64,000 nucleotides of DNA, taken from contig NZ_CP101462.1 in the NCBI RefSeq assembly GCF_024362205.1, positions 1,206,501-1,270,500 of the forward strand, in the 5' to 3' direction. A program made the translations under genes and the position numbers. The notes under the pieces are model-generated. The model saw nothing but the letters and a program-made list of their open reading frames with translations. It was not told the origin of the DNA and did not search any database. Shown here in pieces: positions 33,842 through 42,511 of this stretch. The first letter of the stretch is position 1. Each line of letters opens with the position of its first letter. This stretch comes from Exiguobacterium aurantiacum. GTDB lineage: Bacteria > Bacillota > Bacilli > Exiguobacteriales > Exiguobacteriaceae.

Positions 33842-36043
33842 ATGAAACCAGGTTATTTTTCACTCGTCCTTCATGCCCACCTTCCGTACGTAAGACATGA
33901 AGAGAAACACCGCCTAGAAGAGAGATGGGTGTATGAAGCCATCTCCGAGACATATATCCCGATTCTTTGGCAAGTCGACCGTCTGCAAAAACCGCTCCAT
34001 TGGACGGTCAGCATCTCACCGCCCGTCGTCGAGATGCTCGCCGACCCGCTCGTCCAGGACCGTTACGTGGAACATTTGGATGAGATGCTCGAATTGATTG
34101 AGATTGAGCTCGCCGAAGGACGGAGCGAACAGGAAGTTGAGACGCTCCATTTTTATCGCGGGCGCTACAACGATTTGAAAACAACGTTCCTGCATTGGGA
34201 GAAAAACTTGAACCATGCGTTCCGTACATATCGTGAGCAAGGGTTCATCGATATGGTCACATGTACGGCGACGCACGGCTTCAACCCACACTTGTTCACC
34301 GAACAGGCCGCCCGCGCGGAAATCCGTACCGGCTTGAACTGTTTCGAGCGTCATTACGGGTTCCGTCCGACCGGCATTTGGTTGCCGGAGTGTGCCTACA
34401 CGCCAGGTGTCGACCGCATCTTGTACGAGGAAGGCGTTCGTTATACGTTCGTCGATGAGCACGCCTTGCTCGATGCCGACCCGACGCCGGACAAAGGGAT
34501 CGGTGCACCGGTCTACTCGCCGCATGGCGTCGCCTTGTTCCCGCGTGACCAAATCATCTCAGGGAAGATTTGGAGCTCGATGATCGGATATCCGGGCCAT
34601 CCTGACTATCGCGAGTTTTATCGTGACCTCGCCTATGACCGCGACTGGGCGTACATTGAAAAGTTCATGCATCCGGAAGGGATTCGCTTCGATACGGGCT
34701 TGAAGATGCACCGCATCACGGGTGATTCGGATGAGAAAGACTATTATGTCCGCGCCTGGGCCGAACATCAAATCGACAACCATGCCTTCGATTTCGCACA
34801 GACGCTCGAAGGGCATCTCGAGGCCCACGGGGGACAGATGTTCCCGCCGTTCCTCGTAACGGCACCGTTCGATGCCGAATTGTTCGGACATTGGTGGTTT
34901 GAAGGACCTGAGTTCCTCGGGAAAGTCGCCGAGCGACTCGAAGAGTTTGGTATCGAGACAATCACGCCAGCGTTGTTCCTTGAACGTCACTTCCAAGACC
35001 TCGAGACGGTCCACGTCTCGATGAACACGTGGGGGCGTAAAGGCTATGGCGACGTCTGGATCAACGAACGCAACGAATGGATGCTTCGTCACTTACACAT
35101 GATGGAGACACAACTCGTCAAAGACGTGGCCGATTATCGTCACAAGTCGCCACTCGTCGACCGGGCGCTCATCCAACTCGTTCGCCATTACGTGCTCGCT
35201 GTATCAAGTGACTGGGCGTTTATCCTCGACGGTCAGACGACGGCCCAATATGCGGCAGAACGGTTCCGCGAGCATACGCGCCTGTTCGCCGAGCTCGAGA
35301 CGGCACTTTACCAAGACAAGCTATCGGATGAGTTGCTCGCTGAGCATTATCGCGCGTATCCGTTCCTTGATGATGTGGACGTTGACATCGACACGTTCTT
35401 GTCGCCACACGATTATTATGTGACCGAAGAGCGTGGTAAAGAGGACGAGGCCATTCTCGTCTTGACGCCAGAATATACAGGCAACGTCGTCGGGGATCTC
35501 GGTCGCCGCGTCATCGACGAAGTCGAGGCAAGAGCTGCGGACGGGGAGACGGTGTACGTCTTGACACCGTTCAAGGAAGGGTTGCCAGAATATGAACGCC
35601 ACAACCGGATTCACGTCTACCGTGTCCGTTTGACGAGCCCATTCTTGGAGCACGTGATGAACCAAGTCGCGGCCCAAAACGTGGCCTACGTCAAACTCGC
35701 GCATGAACTTGTTTCGAAAGTCCCGTTCAAAGCGATTCATCAATTCGATTGGATGACGATTACAGCGGCACGTTCACTTGCGAAAGCACTACAAGTTCCG
35801 TTATACTCAACTATGTTGTCATTTGAAACGACCCGCAATCCGCATGGACACGGCGGACTGTTCGACGCAATCCATCGAATCGAGAGCAGCATCCTCGCTG
35901 AAGCCGATACGGTCTTTATTTGCGAACAACTGTCGACCGAGGAAGTCGGAATGCGCTATCCGATTGGCGATAACGTAAAAACCTGCTTGCCGCTCGATGC
36001 TTCGCCATACGGGCAGAAACGTTTGAAAAAGAACACGAAATAA
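33842..36043 (+). CDS. GH57 1,4-alpha-glucan branching enzyme fused to N-terminal half of a GT4 glycosyltransferase
   Basis: 733 residues. Residues 1-530 are a GH57/DUF1957 branching enzyme: HAHLPYVRH at 11-19, nucleophile E183 in WLPECAY, acid D344 in TAPFDAELFGHWWFEG, and the helical C-terminal part. Residues about 535-733 read like the acceptor half of a GT4 (glycogen-synthase-like) glycosyltransferase (AILVLTPEYTGNVVGDLGRR, HQFDWMT, IESSILAEADTVFICEQ), but the donor-sugar half with the E-x7-E motif is absent. GAGGAGGA fixes the ATG at 33842 over an in-frame TTG one codon earlier. No other glycogen genes are close. Confidence 0.85.
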   Translation: MKPGYFSLVLHAHLPYVRHEEKHRLEERWVYEAISETYIPILWQVDRLQKPLHWTVSISPPVVEMLADPLVQDRYVEHLDEMLELIEIELAEGRSEQEVETLHFYRGRYNDLKTTFLHWEKNLNHAFRTYREQGFIDMVTCTATHGFNPHLFTEQAARAEIRTGLNCFERHYGFRPTGIWLPECAYTPGVDRILYEEGVRYTFVDEHALLDADPTPDKGIGAPVYSPHGVALFPRDQIISGKIWSSMIGYPGHPDYREFYRDLAYDRDWAYIEKFMHPEGIRFDTGLKMHRITGDSDEKDYYVRAWAEHQIDNHAFDFAQTLEGHLEAHGGQMFPPFLVTAPFDAELFGHWWFEGPEFLGKVAERLEEFGIETITPALFLERHFQDLETVHVSMNTWGRKGYGDVWINERNEWMLRHLHMMETQLVKDVADYRHKSPLVDRALIQLVRHYVLAVSSDWAFILDGQTTAQYAAERFREHTRLFAELETALYQDKLSDELLAEHYRAYPFLDDVDVDIDTFLSPHDYYVTEERGKEDEAILVLTPEYTGNVVGDLGRRVIDEVEARAADGETVYVLTPFKEGLPEYERHNRIHVYRVRLTSPFLEHVMNQVAAQNVAYVKLAHELVSKVPFKAIHQFDWMTITAARSLAKALQVPLYSTMLSFETTRNPHGHGGLFDAIHRIESSILAEADTVFICEQLSTEEVGMRYPIGDNVKTCLPLDASPYGQKRLKKNTK

Positions 36044-36142
36044 CCTTGCTTTTTCAAATAAAACTTGGTAGGATAATTGAGTATGCTTAGACTGTAAAGC
36101 AAAAGCACTTGATACAACATTAGTAAGATGGGAGTGAAAGAT

Positions 36143-36292
36143 ATGCGCGTTAAAATCACACTAGCTTGCACAGAAACAGGCGATCGCACGTACATCACGA
36201 AGAAAAACAAACGTAACAACCCAGAGCGCCTCGAATTGCGCAAATACAACCCACGTCTCCGTCGTCACACGCTTTACCGCGAAGTGAAATAA
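36143..36292 (+). CDS. rpmG: 50S ribosomal protein L33, zinc-free type
   Basis: 49-residue large-subunit protein: [19 protein letters not shown] then [20 protein letters not shown] and [11 protein letters not shown]33 usually has two CxxC pairs; here only one cysteine remains and the second pair is N-P-R-L, so it is the C-minus paralogue that does not hold zinc. It lies before yqgN as in Bacillus. No Zur box is seen upstream. GGGAG precedes the ATG. Too short for many gene callers. Confidence 0.95.
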   Translation: MRVKITLACTETGDRTYITKKNKRNNPERLELRKYNPRLRRHTLYREVK

Positions 36293-36299
36293 TGAGACT

Positions 36300-36329
36300 G
36301 GCCGTCACTCATGTGGCGGCCTTTTTTTT
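36300..36329 (+). terminator. Terminator of rpmG
   Basis: GGCCGTCAC (36300-36308) pairs with GTGGCGGCC (36313-36321), loop TCAT, then eight T. Confidence 0.9.
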
Positions 36330-36347
36330 CGATAGGAGGAATAAACG

Positions 36348-36902
36348 ATGATAGCTAAACAAGAACTGCGTAAAGAGGTTCATGCGAACATTCGCGCGCT
36401 CGCCGATCGCGGCGATCGTGACGAAACGATTATACATACCGTACTGTCGCTCCCAGTTTGGCAACAAGCGCATACGGTCGCACTCACGTTGTCGCTCGAA
36501 CTTGAAGTGAGTACACGCCCGCTCATCGAGGCGGCTTTAGAAGCAGGAAAATCGGTGCTCGTGCCGAAAGTAACGAAACAGGGGCTCACATTTCACCAAA
36601 TCAAGACGTTCAGTGACCTCGAGCCGGGGGTGATGGGCATACTCGAACCGACGACCATGGAATCAGACCTCGGCATCGATGTATGTATCGTCCCGGGACG
36701 TGTCTTTAACCGGTCTGGGTATCGGATCGGCTGGGGCGGTGGGTATTACGATCGTTTTTTAGCGACGTATGAAGGTGTCACTATCTCGTTGGCCTATGAT
36801 GTCCAACTGCTCGATACGATTCCGGTCGAGCCACACGACATTCCTGTCGAATTTATCGTGACGGAAAGGGAAACGATTCTATGCTCGCAATCTTTCTCGT
36901 AA
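36348..36902 (+). CDS. yqgN: 5-formyltetrahydrofolate cyclo-ligase
   Basis: Converts 5-formyl-THF to 5,10-methenyl-THF with ATP, returning stored folate to one-carbon metabolism. 184 residues; ATP/folate motif GYRIGWGGGYYDRFL near the C-terminus and LVPKVTK in the middle. AGGAGG precedes the ATG. The last 22 bases overlap the DUF92 gene. Confidence 0.93.
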   Translation: MIAKQELRKEVHANIRALADRGDRDETIIHTVLSLPVWQQAHTVALTLSLELEVSTRPLIEAALEAGKSVLVPKVTKQGLTFHQIKTFSDLEPGVMGILEPTTMESDLGIDVCIVPGRVFNRSGYRIGWGGGYYDRFLATYEGVTISLAYDVQLLDTIPVEPHDIPVEFIVTERETILCSQSFS

Positions 36903-37651
36903 CTTGTCTGGTAGCCTTTGCCGGCTATCGGCTGCGCTCATTGACCATCTCCGGCGCCGTCTTGACGGTTGTGACGGGGACGGTCATCGGGTACGGCTTC
37001 GGTTGGTTCGGACTGTATCTGCTCGGTGTCTTCTTCTCGACGTCATCGCTCGCCTCGAAATACCGTTCCCGCGACAAAGAACCCGTCGATGAGATCGTTG
37101 AGAAATCAGGGCCTCGCGACTTCGTTCAAGTGCTCGCCAACGGTGGCGTCGGGATGGCGACGGCGCTCGGGATGATTCTCGCGCCGAACGATGCCTGGTT
37201 GTTCGCGTATATTGCCTCGATTGCGGCGGCGACGAGTGATACGTGGGGCTCCGAGTTCGGGGTCCTCGCCAAACAAAAACCACGTTCCGTCTTAACGTTC
37301 CGTGAAGTGGAACCGGGAACGAGCGGCGGGGTGTCTCCGTTCGGAACGTTCATGTCGGTGGCCGGGGCAGCGGTCATCATCGGCGCGTCGCTACCATTGA
37401 TCGATATCAGCTTGGCGTTCGCCGGCTTGTTGATCGCTCTCGGACTGACCGGGAGCGTCGTCGACACACTCCTCGGGGCGACGGTCCAACGCAAGTTTAG
37501 ATGCCGGGTATGCGGCAAGTTGACCGAGAAGAGAGTCCATCATCATGAGCCGACGTCTTACATATCAGGCTGGCGCTTTCTCGGCAATGACGCCGTCAAC
37601 TTTTTGGCGATCGCCTCGGCCGCGACGATTAGTTTTCTCTTGCTTCGATAA
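36881..37651 (+). CDS. DUF92 family integral membrane protein
   Basis: 256 residues, about six membrane helices. The DUF92 family is distantly related to CTP-dependent lipid kinases (phytol/dolichol kinase-like) but its reaction is unknown. Seen: the family core SDTWGSEFGVLA with PRSVLTFREVEPGTSGGVSP and DTLLGATVQRKFRC; near the end a CRVCGK plus histidine cluster (KRVHHH) that could bind a metal. Starts inside the end of yqgN, with GGAAAGGG upstream. Confidence 0.82.
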   Translation: MLAIFLVTCLVAFAGYRLRSLTISGAVLTVVTGTVIGYGFGWFGLYLLGVFFSTSSLASKYRSRDKEPVDEIVEKSGPRDFVQVLANGGVGMATALGMILAPNDAWLFAYIASIAAATSDTWGSEFGVLAKQKPRSVLTFREVEPGTSGGVSPFGTFMSVAGAAVIIGASLPLIDISLAFAGLLIALGLTGSVVDTLLGATVQRKFRCRVCGKLTEKRVHHHEPTSYISGWRFLGNDAVNFLAIASAATISFLLLR

Positions 37652-37684
37652 GGGTAGTACAGTCAGAGAAGATGTTTCAAATGA

Positions 37685-37702
37685 ATGTGAATATTGTCAC
37701 AA
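37685..37702 (+). promoter_or_regulatory. Rex-type box A upstream of ldh
   Basis: ATGTGAATATTGTCACAA matches TTGTGAA-N4-TTCACAA at 12 of 14 positions. It lies at about -82 to -65 from the predicted start of transcription. Confidence 0.55.
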
Positions 37703-37713
37703 TATTGCCAAAG

Positions 37714-37727
37714 TGAAAACGGTTTCC
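37714..37727 (+). promoter_or_regulatory. cre-like site (CcpA) upstream of ldh
   Basis: TGAAAACGGTTTCC matches the cre pattern TGNAARCGNWWWCA at 13 of 14 positions, between the two Rex-type boxes and upstream of the promoter, a position compatible with activation. Confidence 0.55.
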
Positions 37728-37741
37728 TTAGTAGTGAGTGT

Positions 37742-37760
37742 TTGTGAATGATGTTACAAT
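37742..37760 (+). promoter_or_regulatory. Rex-type box B overlapping the ldh -10
   Basis: TTGTGAATGATGTTACAA (37742-37759) matches the Rex pattern at 12 of 14 positions. It covers an extended -10 element TGTTACAAT (37752-37760), so bound Rex would block RNA polymerase. Confidence 0.6.
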
Positions 37761-37820
37761 CTTTATGTAACAGACAAAACAAAAACATGAAACAGATTGT
37801 TCGAAGGGTGGAGAATCAAT

Positions 37821-38777
37821 ATGGAAACATTAAATCATGCAAAAGTAACACGGGTCGCGCTCGTCGGGGCCGGAGCGGTCGGTGCCAGCTTTGCGTACCA
37901 ATTAACGACAGCTAGTCTCTGTGAAGAGCTTGTCATCATCGACATCAACAAATCGAAAGCTGAAGGGGAAGCGATGGACTTGAATCACGGCGTCTCATTC
38001 GCCTCTTCACCGATGCGCGTCTGGGCAGGGGACTATACGGACTGTGGTGCAGCAGATATCGTCGTCATCACTGCCGGCGCTCCGCAAAAACCAGGTGAAA
38101 CGCGTCTCGACCTCGTCGAGAAGAATGCTAAAATCATGAAATCGATGATCGGGGACATCATGGCGTCTGGTTTCGACGGCATCATCATCATCGCATCGAA
38201 CCCGGTCGACATCATGACCCACTTGGCATGGAAATACTCGGGTCTACCGAAACACCGTGTCTTCGGTTCGGGGACGGTACTCGATACGTCACGACTTCGT
38301 TATATGCTCGGCGATTACTTCAACGTCGATCCACGTAACTGCCACGCCTACATCATGGGTGAGCACGGCGACACAGAGTTCGCGGCATGGAGCAACGCTC
38401 GTATTTATGGAAAATCGGTCGAACAGTTGCTTGAAGAGAACGACGAGTACACATGGGAAGACCTCGAAGAAATTTACGTCAACGTCCGTGACGCGGCATA
38501 CCATATCATCGAACGTAAAGGGGCGACCTATTACGCGATCGGTCTCGGCCTGCTCCGTCTCGTCAAAGCCGTGCTTCGCAACGAGAACACGTTGTTGACG
38601 GTCGGTGCGCACTTGGACGGCGAATATGGCTTGAATGATATCCACATCGGTGTACCGGCAATCATCAACCGTCAAGGTGTCCGTCAAGTCGTGGAAATCG
38701 AGTTGTCAGAAGAAGAAAAACAGAAGATGCATCACTCGGCAGAAGTGTTGTTGAAAACGATGGAACCTGTCTTATAA
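37821..38777 (+). CDS. ldh: L-lactate dehydrogenase
   Basis: Reduces pyruvate to L-lactate and reoxidises NADH in fermentation. 318 residues: NAD-binding [17 protein letters not shown], substrate-loop [12 protein letters not shown] with the catalytic arginine, [18 protein letters not shown], and the active-site histidine in [13 protein letters not shown]. The ATG at 37821 has GGGTGGAG upstream; a TTG 24 bases before is less likely. Two Rex-type boxes and a cre site lie upstream, so expression should follow the NADH/NAD ratio and carbon supply. Confidence 0.95.
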   Translation: METLNHAKVTRVALVGAGAVGASFAYQLTTASLCEELVIIDINKSKAEGEAMDLNHGVSFASSPMRVWAGDYTDCGAADIVVITAGAPQKPGETRLDLVEKNAKIMKSMIGDIMASGFDGIIIIASNPVDIMTHLAWKYSGLPKHRVFGSGTVLDTSRLRYMLGDYFNVDPRNCHAYIMGEHGDTEFAAWSNARIYGKSVEQLLEENDEYTWEDLEEIYVNVRDAAYHIIERKGATYYAIGLGLLRLVKAVLRNENTLLTVGAHLDGEYGLNDIHIGVPAIINRQGVRQVVEIELSEEEKQKMHHSAEVLLKTMEPVL

Positions 38778-38800
38778 GAACGAGCGCTCGTTCGTTCATG

Positions 38801-38833
38801 ACCGTAGCCGGCTAACGCCGCTACGGTTTTTTT
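38801..38833 (+). terminator. Terminator of ldh
   Basis: ACCGTAGC pairs with GCTACGGT around an inner GGC/GCC pair with one bulge, then seven T. A separate perfect palindrome lies just before it (38778-38793). Confidence 0.87.
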
Positions 38834-38929
38834 GTTATGTCTTTTTTCTCGACACGTTGGGCATAGGCTCTCTTTTGTCGGCAGCCATAAATTGCTTTAA
38901 AATGAAAGTAAAGAAGGAGGTGACGATTG

Positions 38930-39982
38930 ATGACTGAGCCAGCTTGTTTTTGGGAAGACGTGTATCGCACCGTCGAGACGGGAGGACGGATTGAGGGGAT
39001 CTTGGAACCGTCGCGCGCGCTCTTATTGTTCGATACGAAAGCCGGGGACGTCTATCACCTCTACATACGGACGGACAAAGCCTGGGCGAACCATGTCGCC
39101 ATGGACGTCGAGGCGGTCATGAATTCGTTTCGCTTGGCCCGCATCGGCCGTGAGAAACTGTACGTTCACATTTACGGCGACCCGCTCGTCGATGAGGAGC
39201 GCCTATCGTCCCTCACGTTCCCGATCGCGGCAAAAGTGAAGCTCGAGATGAGGCCGTGCGGTCAAGCGGAAGAGTCGTACCGACCACGCGCCGTCGCGCT
39301 CGACCAAAAACGAAAGAACGAACTGAAGCAACGGTTCGCCTTTGGGAAACCACAGCTCGTCTATGGGCTCATGTTCGTGACGTTCCTCGTCATGTGGTTC
39401 GCCGAATCGATTGGTTCGACGCTCGATCCGAATACGCTTATTCGCTTCGGGGCGAAAGTCAATCCTCTCATCGATGCGGGGGAATGGTGGCGTTTGGTCA
39501 CACCGATGTTCCTCCACATCGGCTGGTTCCATTTTGCGATCAATATGTTCGCGCTTTGGTCGCTCGGTCCGCTCGTCGAACGGATGTACGGCTCGTCCCG
39601 CTTCGTCACCATCTATTTGTTAGCAGGCGTCATCGCCACGGTCGCCTCGTACGCGTTCAGTGAAGCCATCTCGGCCGGGGCATCGGGGGCGCTGTTCGGG
39701 CTTGTCGGGGCGCTGCTTTATTTCGGCCTCCGCGACCGCTCCTTATTTATGAAGACGCTCGGCCCGCCGCTGTTTATTATGTTAGGATTAAACGTAGGAC
39801 TCGCTTTCGTCCTTGGCGCTAGTTTGGACCACTCCGCACACGCGGGGGGTCTTGTCGGGGGCTTTCTGATGGCGGGAGTGGTCGGCTTGCCGGATGAACA
39901 TGTGAAAAAGCGCCGTCTGTTGTTTACGGTGATCGTGCTCGTGGCATCCGGAGCGTTATTCTGGTTCGGCTATAATCGATGA
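38930..39982 (+). CDS. gluP: Rhomboid-family intramembrane serine protease
   Basis: YqgP/GluP-type rhomboid protease, 350 residues. An N-terminal cytoplasmic domain (about 1-135) precedes a rhomboid core of six to seven helices. Catalytic serine in GASGALFGLVGA, catalytic histidine in DHSAHAGGLVGGF, and the loop motif WWRLVTPMFLHIGWFHFAINM. In Bacillus subtilis YqgP takes part in membrane protein quality control, including magnesium transporter turnover. AAGGAGGTGA places the start at ATG 38930. Confidence 0.93.
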   Translation: MTEPACFWEDVYRTVETGGRIEGILEPSRALLLFDTKAGDVYHLYIRTDKAWANHVAMDVEAVMNSFRLARIGREKLYVHIYGDPLVDEERLSSLTFPIAAKVKLEMRPCGQAEESYRPRAVALDQKRKNELKQRFAFGKPQLVYGLMFVTFLVMWFAESIGSTLDPNTLIRFGAKVNPLIDAGEWWRLVTPMFLHIGWFHFAINMFALWSLGPLVERMYGSSRFVTIYLLAGVIATVASYAFSEAISAGASGALFGLVGALLYFGLRDRSLFMKTLGPPLFIMLGLNVGLAFVLGASLDHSAHAGGLVGGFLMAGVVGLPDEHVKKRRLLFTVIVLVASGALFWFGYNR

Positions 39983-39997
39983 CAAAGGAGTAAAGGT

Positions 39998-41020
39998 ATG
40001 ATTGAAACGTTGAAGCAACTGGTTGAAATTCCAAGTCCGTCGGGCATGACGGATGAGGCGATCGGCTTCGTGGAGCAAGAACTCACGAATCTCGGCGTCG
40101 CCACGAAACGCTTAAATAAAGGGGCGCTCCTGGCGACGTTTGAAGGGAAGTCGCCAGGAGCGCGTCTGTTAACGGCCCACGTCGATACGCTCGGGGCGAT
40201 GGTGAAAGACATCTTGCCGAGTGGCCGTCTGCGATTGACGCAAGTCGGAGGTTACGCCTGGACCGCCATCGAAGGGGAAAACTGCCTGGTCCATGCGGAG
40301 GCGGGCGAGCCCGTCGAAGGGACGATTCTCATCCACCAGTCGAGTGTTCACGTCTATAAAGACACGAACAACGCGGAGCGAACTTCGTCAAACATCGAGG
40401 TACGACTGGACGCCGATGTCCATTCGGCTGAAGAAGTGCGTGCCCTTGGCATCGAGGTCGGGGACTTCGTCTCGTTCGACCCACGCTTCCGCCGGACGAA
40501 CGCAGGCTATATCAAATCACGACACCTCGACGACAAGGCATCTGTCGCCATCTTGCTCGATTTGGCGACAGACCTGGTCGACGCCGACTTGCCGCATCCG
40601 GTCCACTACTTGATCTCGAACTATGAAGAGGTTGGATTCGGGGGCAACGCCGGGATCCCGGAAGCAGTGACGGAATATATCGCTGTCGATATGGGGGCGC
40701 TCGGCGATGGACAGCATTCGGATGAGTACACGGTATCGATTTGTGCGAAAGATTCGTCCGGGCCATATGATCTCGGGTTACGCCGTCAGTTCACCGCATT
40801 GTGTCGGGAACACGGTATTGCCCACAAGGTCGATATTTACCCGTATTATGGTTCTGATGCTTCGGCGGCGATTCGGGCCGGCTATGATGTGCGCCACGCC
40901 CTCGTCGGACCAGGCATCGAGTCGAGTCACAGCTATGAACGGACGCATACCAAATCGCTCGAGGCGACACGGGAACTGCTCTATCGTTATGTGCTCACGA
41001 CGATGGGAGACGAACGATGA
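39998..41020 (+). CDS. M42 family metallo-aminopeptidase
   Basis: Cytoplasmic di-metal peptidase of the M42 (glutamyl aminopeptidase/endoglucanase-M) family, 340 residues. Metal and catalytic motifs in order: TAHVDTLGAMV, SRHLDDKASVA, ISNYEEVGFGGNAG (catalytic glutamate pair), AVDMGALGDG and late GPGIESSHSYERTH. Large dodecamers that trim peptides are typical of the family. AAAGGAG lies before the ATG, and the stop overlaps yqgQ by 4 bases. Confidence 0.92.
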   Translation: MIETLKQLVEIPSPSGMTDEAIGFVEQELTNLGVATKRLNKGALLATFEGKSPGARLLTAHVDTLGAMVKDILPSGRLRLTQVGGYAWTAIEGENCLVHAEAGEPVEGTILIHQSSVHVYKDTNNAERTSSNIEVRLDADVHSAEEVRALGIEVGDFVSFDPRFRRTNAGYIKSRHLDDKASVAILLDLATDLVDADLPHPVHYLISNYEEVGFGGNAGIPEAVTEYIAVDMGALGDGQHSDEYTVSICAKDSSGPYDLGLRRQFTALCREHGIAHKVDIYPYYGSDASAAIRAGYDVRHALVGPGIESSHSYERTHTKSLEATRELLYRYVLTTMGDER

Positions 41021-41211
41021 AAAACTTTTATGATGTCCAACAGTTTTTGAAAACGTTTGGGACGATCATTTATATCGGTGAACGCGACGCTGAAATCGGG
41101 CTCATGATGATGGAACTCGACGAATTGCACGCCGGTGGGATGATCGAACAACGAGAGTACGACACGGCCAAAATCATTTTGACGCATGAATTGAAAAATT
41201 CAAGAGATTGA
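41017..41211 (+). CDS. yqgQ: YqgQ family small protein
   Basis: 64-residue three-helix protein of the YqgQ/DUF910 family; the fold resembles small nucleic-acid-binding bundles but the role is unknown. Seen: YDVQQFLKTFGTIIYIG and GMIEQREYDTAKIIL. Its ATG overlaps the M42 stop (ATGA). In Bacillus it likewise precedes glcK. Confidence 0.88.
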   Translation: MKNFYDVQQFLKTFGTIIYIGERDAEIGLMMMELDELHAGGMIEQREYDTAKIILTHELKNSRD

Positions 41212-41216
41212 CAGAA

Positions 41217-41250
41217 AAACCCCTAGTGCAAAGGTTTGCACTAGGGGTTT
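41217..41250 (+). terminator. Long inverted repeat between yqgQ and glcK, weak terminator
   Basis: Perfect 16-bp arms (41217-41232 with 41235-41250) around GG. Only three T end the stem and AATAG follows, so termination may be partial and glcK may be reached by read-through. Confidence 0.6.
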
Positions 41251-41304
41251 AATAGTGTAAACTATGGGATGAAAGCGATTTAATCGAGATGAGGAGTGGA
41301 ACAT

Positions 41305-42267
41305 ATGAAGTGGTTGTTAGGAATCGACATTGGTGGGACGACAGTGAAAATGGCTGTCTTAGATATGAACGGAATCATTTCCGACAAATGGGAGATTACG
41401 ACGGACATTCGTGAGAATGGGGTACATATTCCGACCGATATCGCCGCTTCATTCGAGGCTTATCTAGAAAAATCGGGTAAAGCGAAAGATGAGTTCGCTG
41501 GTGCGGGAATCGGGGCACCTGGGTTCATCAACTTCTCCGAAGGTGTCGTCGAATACTCGCCGAACATCGGCTGGAAAAACTTTGCGCTCGTCAGTGAGTT
41601 CGAGAAAGCCGTCGGGTTGCCGGCCGTCTTAGAGAACGATGCGAACGCCGCCGCGCTCGGTGAGATGTGGAAGGGCGCCGGCGAAGGTGCATCTGAACTG
41701 CTCGCAATCACGCTCGGCACAGGTGTCGGTGGCGGTGTCATCACGAATGGGAACATCGTCCACGGGACAGCTGGGATGGCTGGGGAAATTGGTCACATCA
41801 CCGTTGAACGAGACGAGTCGAAAGCCGTCATGTGCGGTTGCGGACGCAAAGGTTGTATCGAGACGATCGCCTCGGCGACAGGAGTCGCTCGTTTGGCACT
41901 CCAAAAACGTAAAAATCGGACGACGTCGTTGAACGAATTGAAAGAAGTGACGGCACGTGACGTGTTTGAAGCGTTCAAGGCGAACGATTCCGTCGCGACC
42001 GAAGTCGTCGAAGAGATGACCGAATATCTTGGCTTGACGATTTCAAATCTCGCCAACACGCTGAACCCGAAAATGATCGTCATCGGTGGGGGTGTCTCGA
42101 AAGCGCGCGAAGCGCTCCTGGAACCACTCGATCAGCAGTTCAAGCGGTTCGCCCTCGAGCGTGTCTACGACTCGACGACGTTCAAAATTGCGGAACTCGA
42201 GAACGACGCCGGTGTCATCGGTTGTGCTTGGCTCGCCCGTAAACATTTCTTGCCGACTCGTGTATAA
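41305..42267 (+). CDS. glcK: Glucokinase (ROK family)
   Basis: Phosphorylates glucose with ATP. 320 residues with the ATP motif LGIDIGGTTVKMAVLD, substrate region ENDANAAALGE, LGTGVGGGV, the ROK zinc motif CGCGRKGCIE and IGGGVSKA. GAGGAG at 41291-41296 fixes the ATG at 41305 rather than the GTG inside the ribosome site. Position after yqgQ matches Bacillus glcK. Confidence 0.95.
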   Translation: MKWLLGIDIGGTTVKMAVLDMNGIISDKWEITTDIRENGVHIPTDIAASFEAYLEKSGKAKDEFAGAGIGAPGFINFSEGVVEYSPNIGWKNFALVSEFEKAVGLPAVLENDANAAALGEMWKGAGEGASELLAITLGTGVGGGVITNGNIVHGTAGMAGEIGHITVERDESKAVMCGCGRKGCIETIASATGVARLALQKRKNRTTSLNELKEVTARDVFEAFKANDSVATEVVEEMTEYLGLTISNLANTLNPKMIVIGGGVSKAREALLEPLDQQFKRFALERVYDSTTFKIAELENDAGVIGCAWLARKHFLPTRV

Positions 42268-42279
42268 GGATTGTCTAGG

Positions 42280-42310
42280 CACGCCTGCGTCTTGACGCAG
42301 GCGTGTTTTT
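42280..42310 (+). terminator. Terminator of glcK
   Basis: A perfect 11-bp stem (42280-42290 with 42295-42305), loop CTTG, five T. Confidence 0.9.
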
Positions 42311-42355
42311 CATATGGAACGGGTATGGGATAATGTAAAATTTGTAATGCCAGAG

Positions 42356-42384
42356 TTGATTTTTTGTTAAAAAAGGGGTAAGAT
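42356..42384 (+). promoter_or_regulatory. Promoter of the LTA synthase gene
   Basis: -35 TTGATT (42356-42361), 17-base spacer, -10 TAAGAT (42379-42384). It gives a leader of about 120 bases in which no riboswitch-like fold was recognised. Confidence 0.5.
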
Positions 42385-42511
42385 TTGGACTTGATACCGG
42401 ACTGTTATCGTACGTGAAATGGATAACAAGCTTACTGGACTTATAAAAAAAATAGGGAGGACGGACTCTGTTTGAGCTCGTCACCCGTTGAACAGAGGAG
42501 GAGGCCGTCAG

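Noticed and set aside
35400-36142. Broken second half of the GT4 glycosyltransferase after the GH57 gene
   Set aside because: All frames between the stop and rpmG were read; no E-x7-E or donor-domain remnant is present in the 100-base gap.
42455-42511. Possible leader peptide before the LTA synthase gene (GGGAGG then TTG)
   Set aside because: Spacing is long, the frame runs into the gene without a conserved pattern, and no attenuator hairpin follows.
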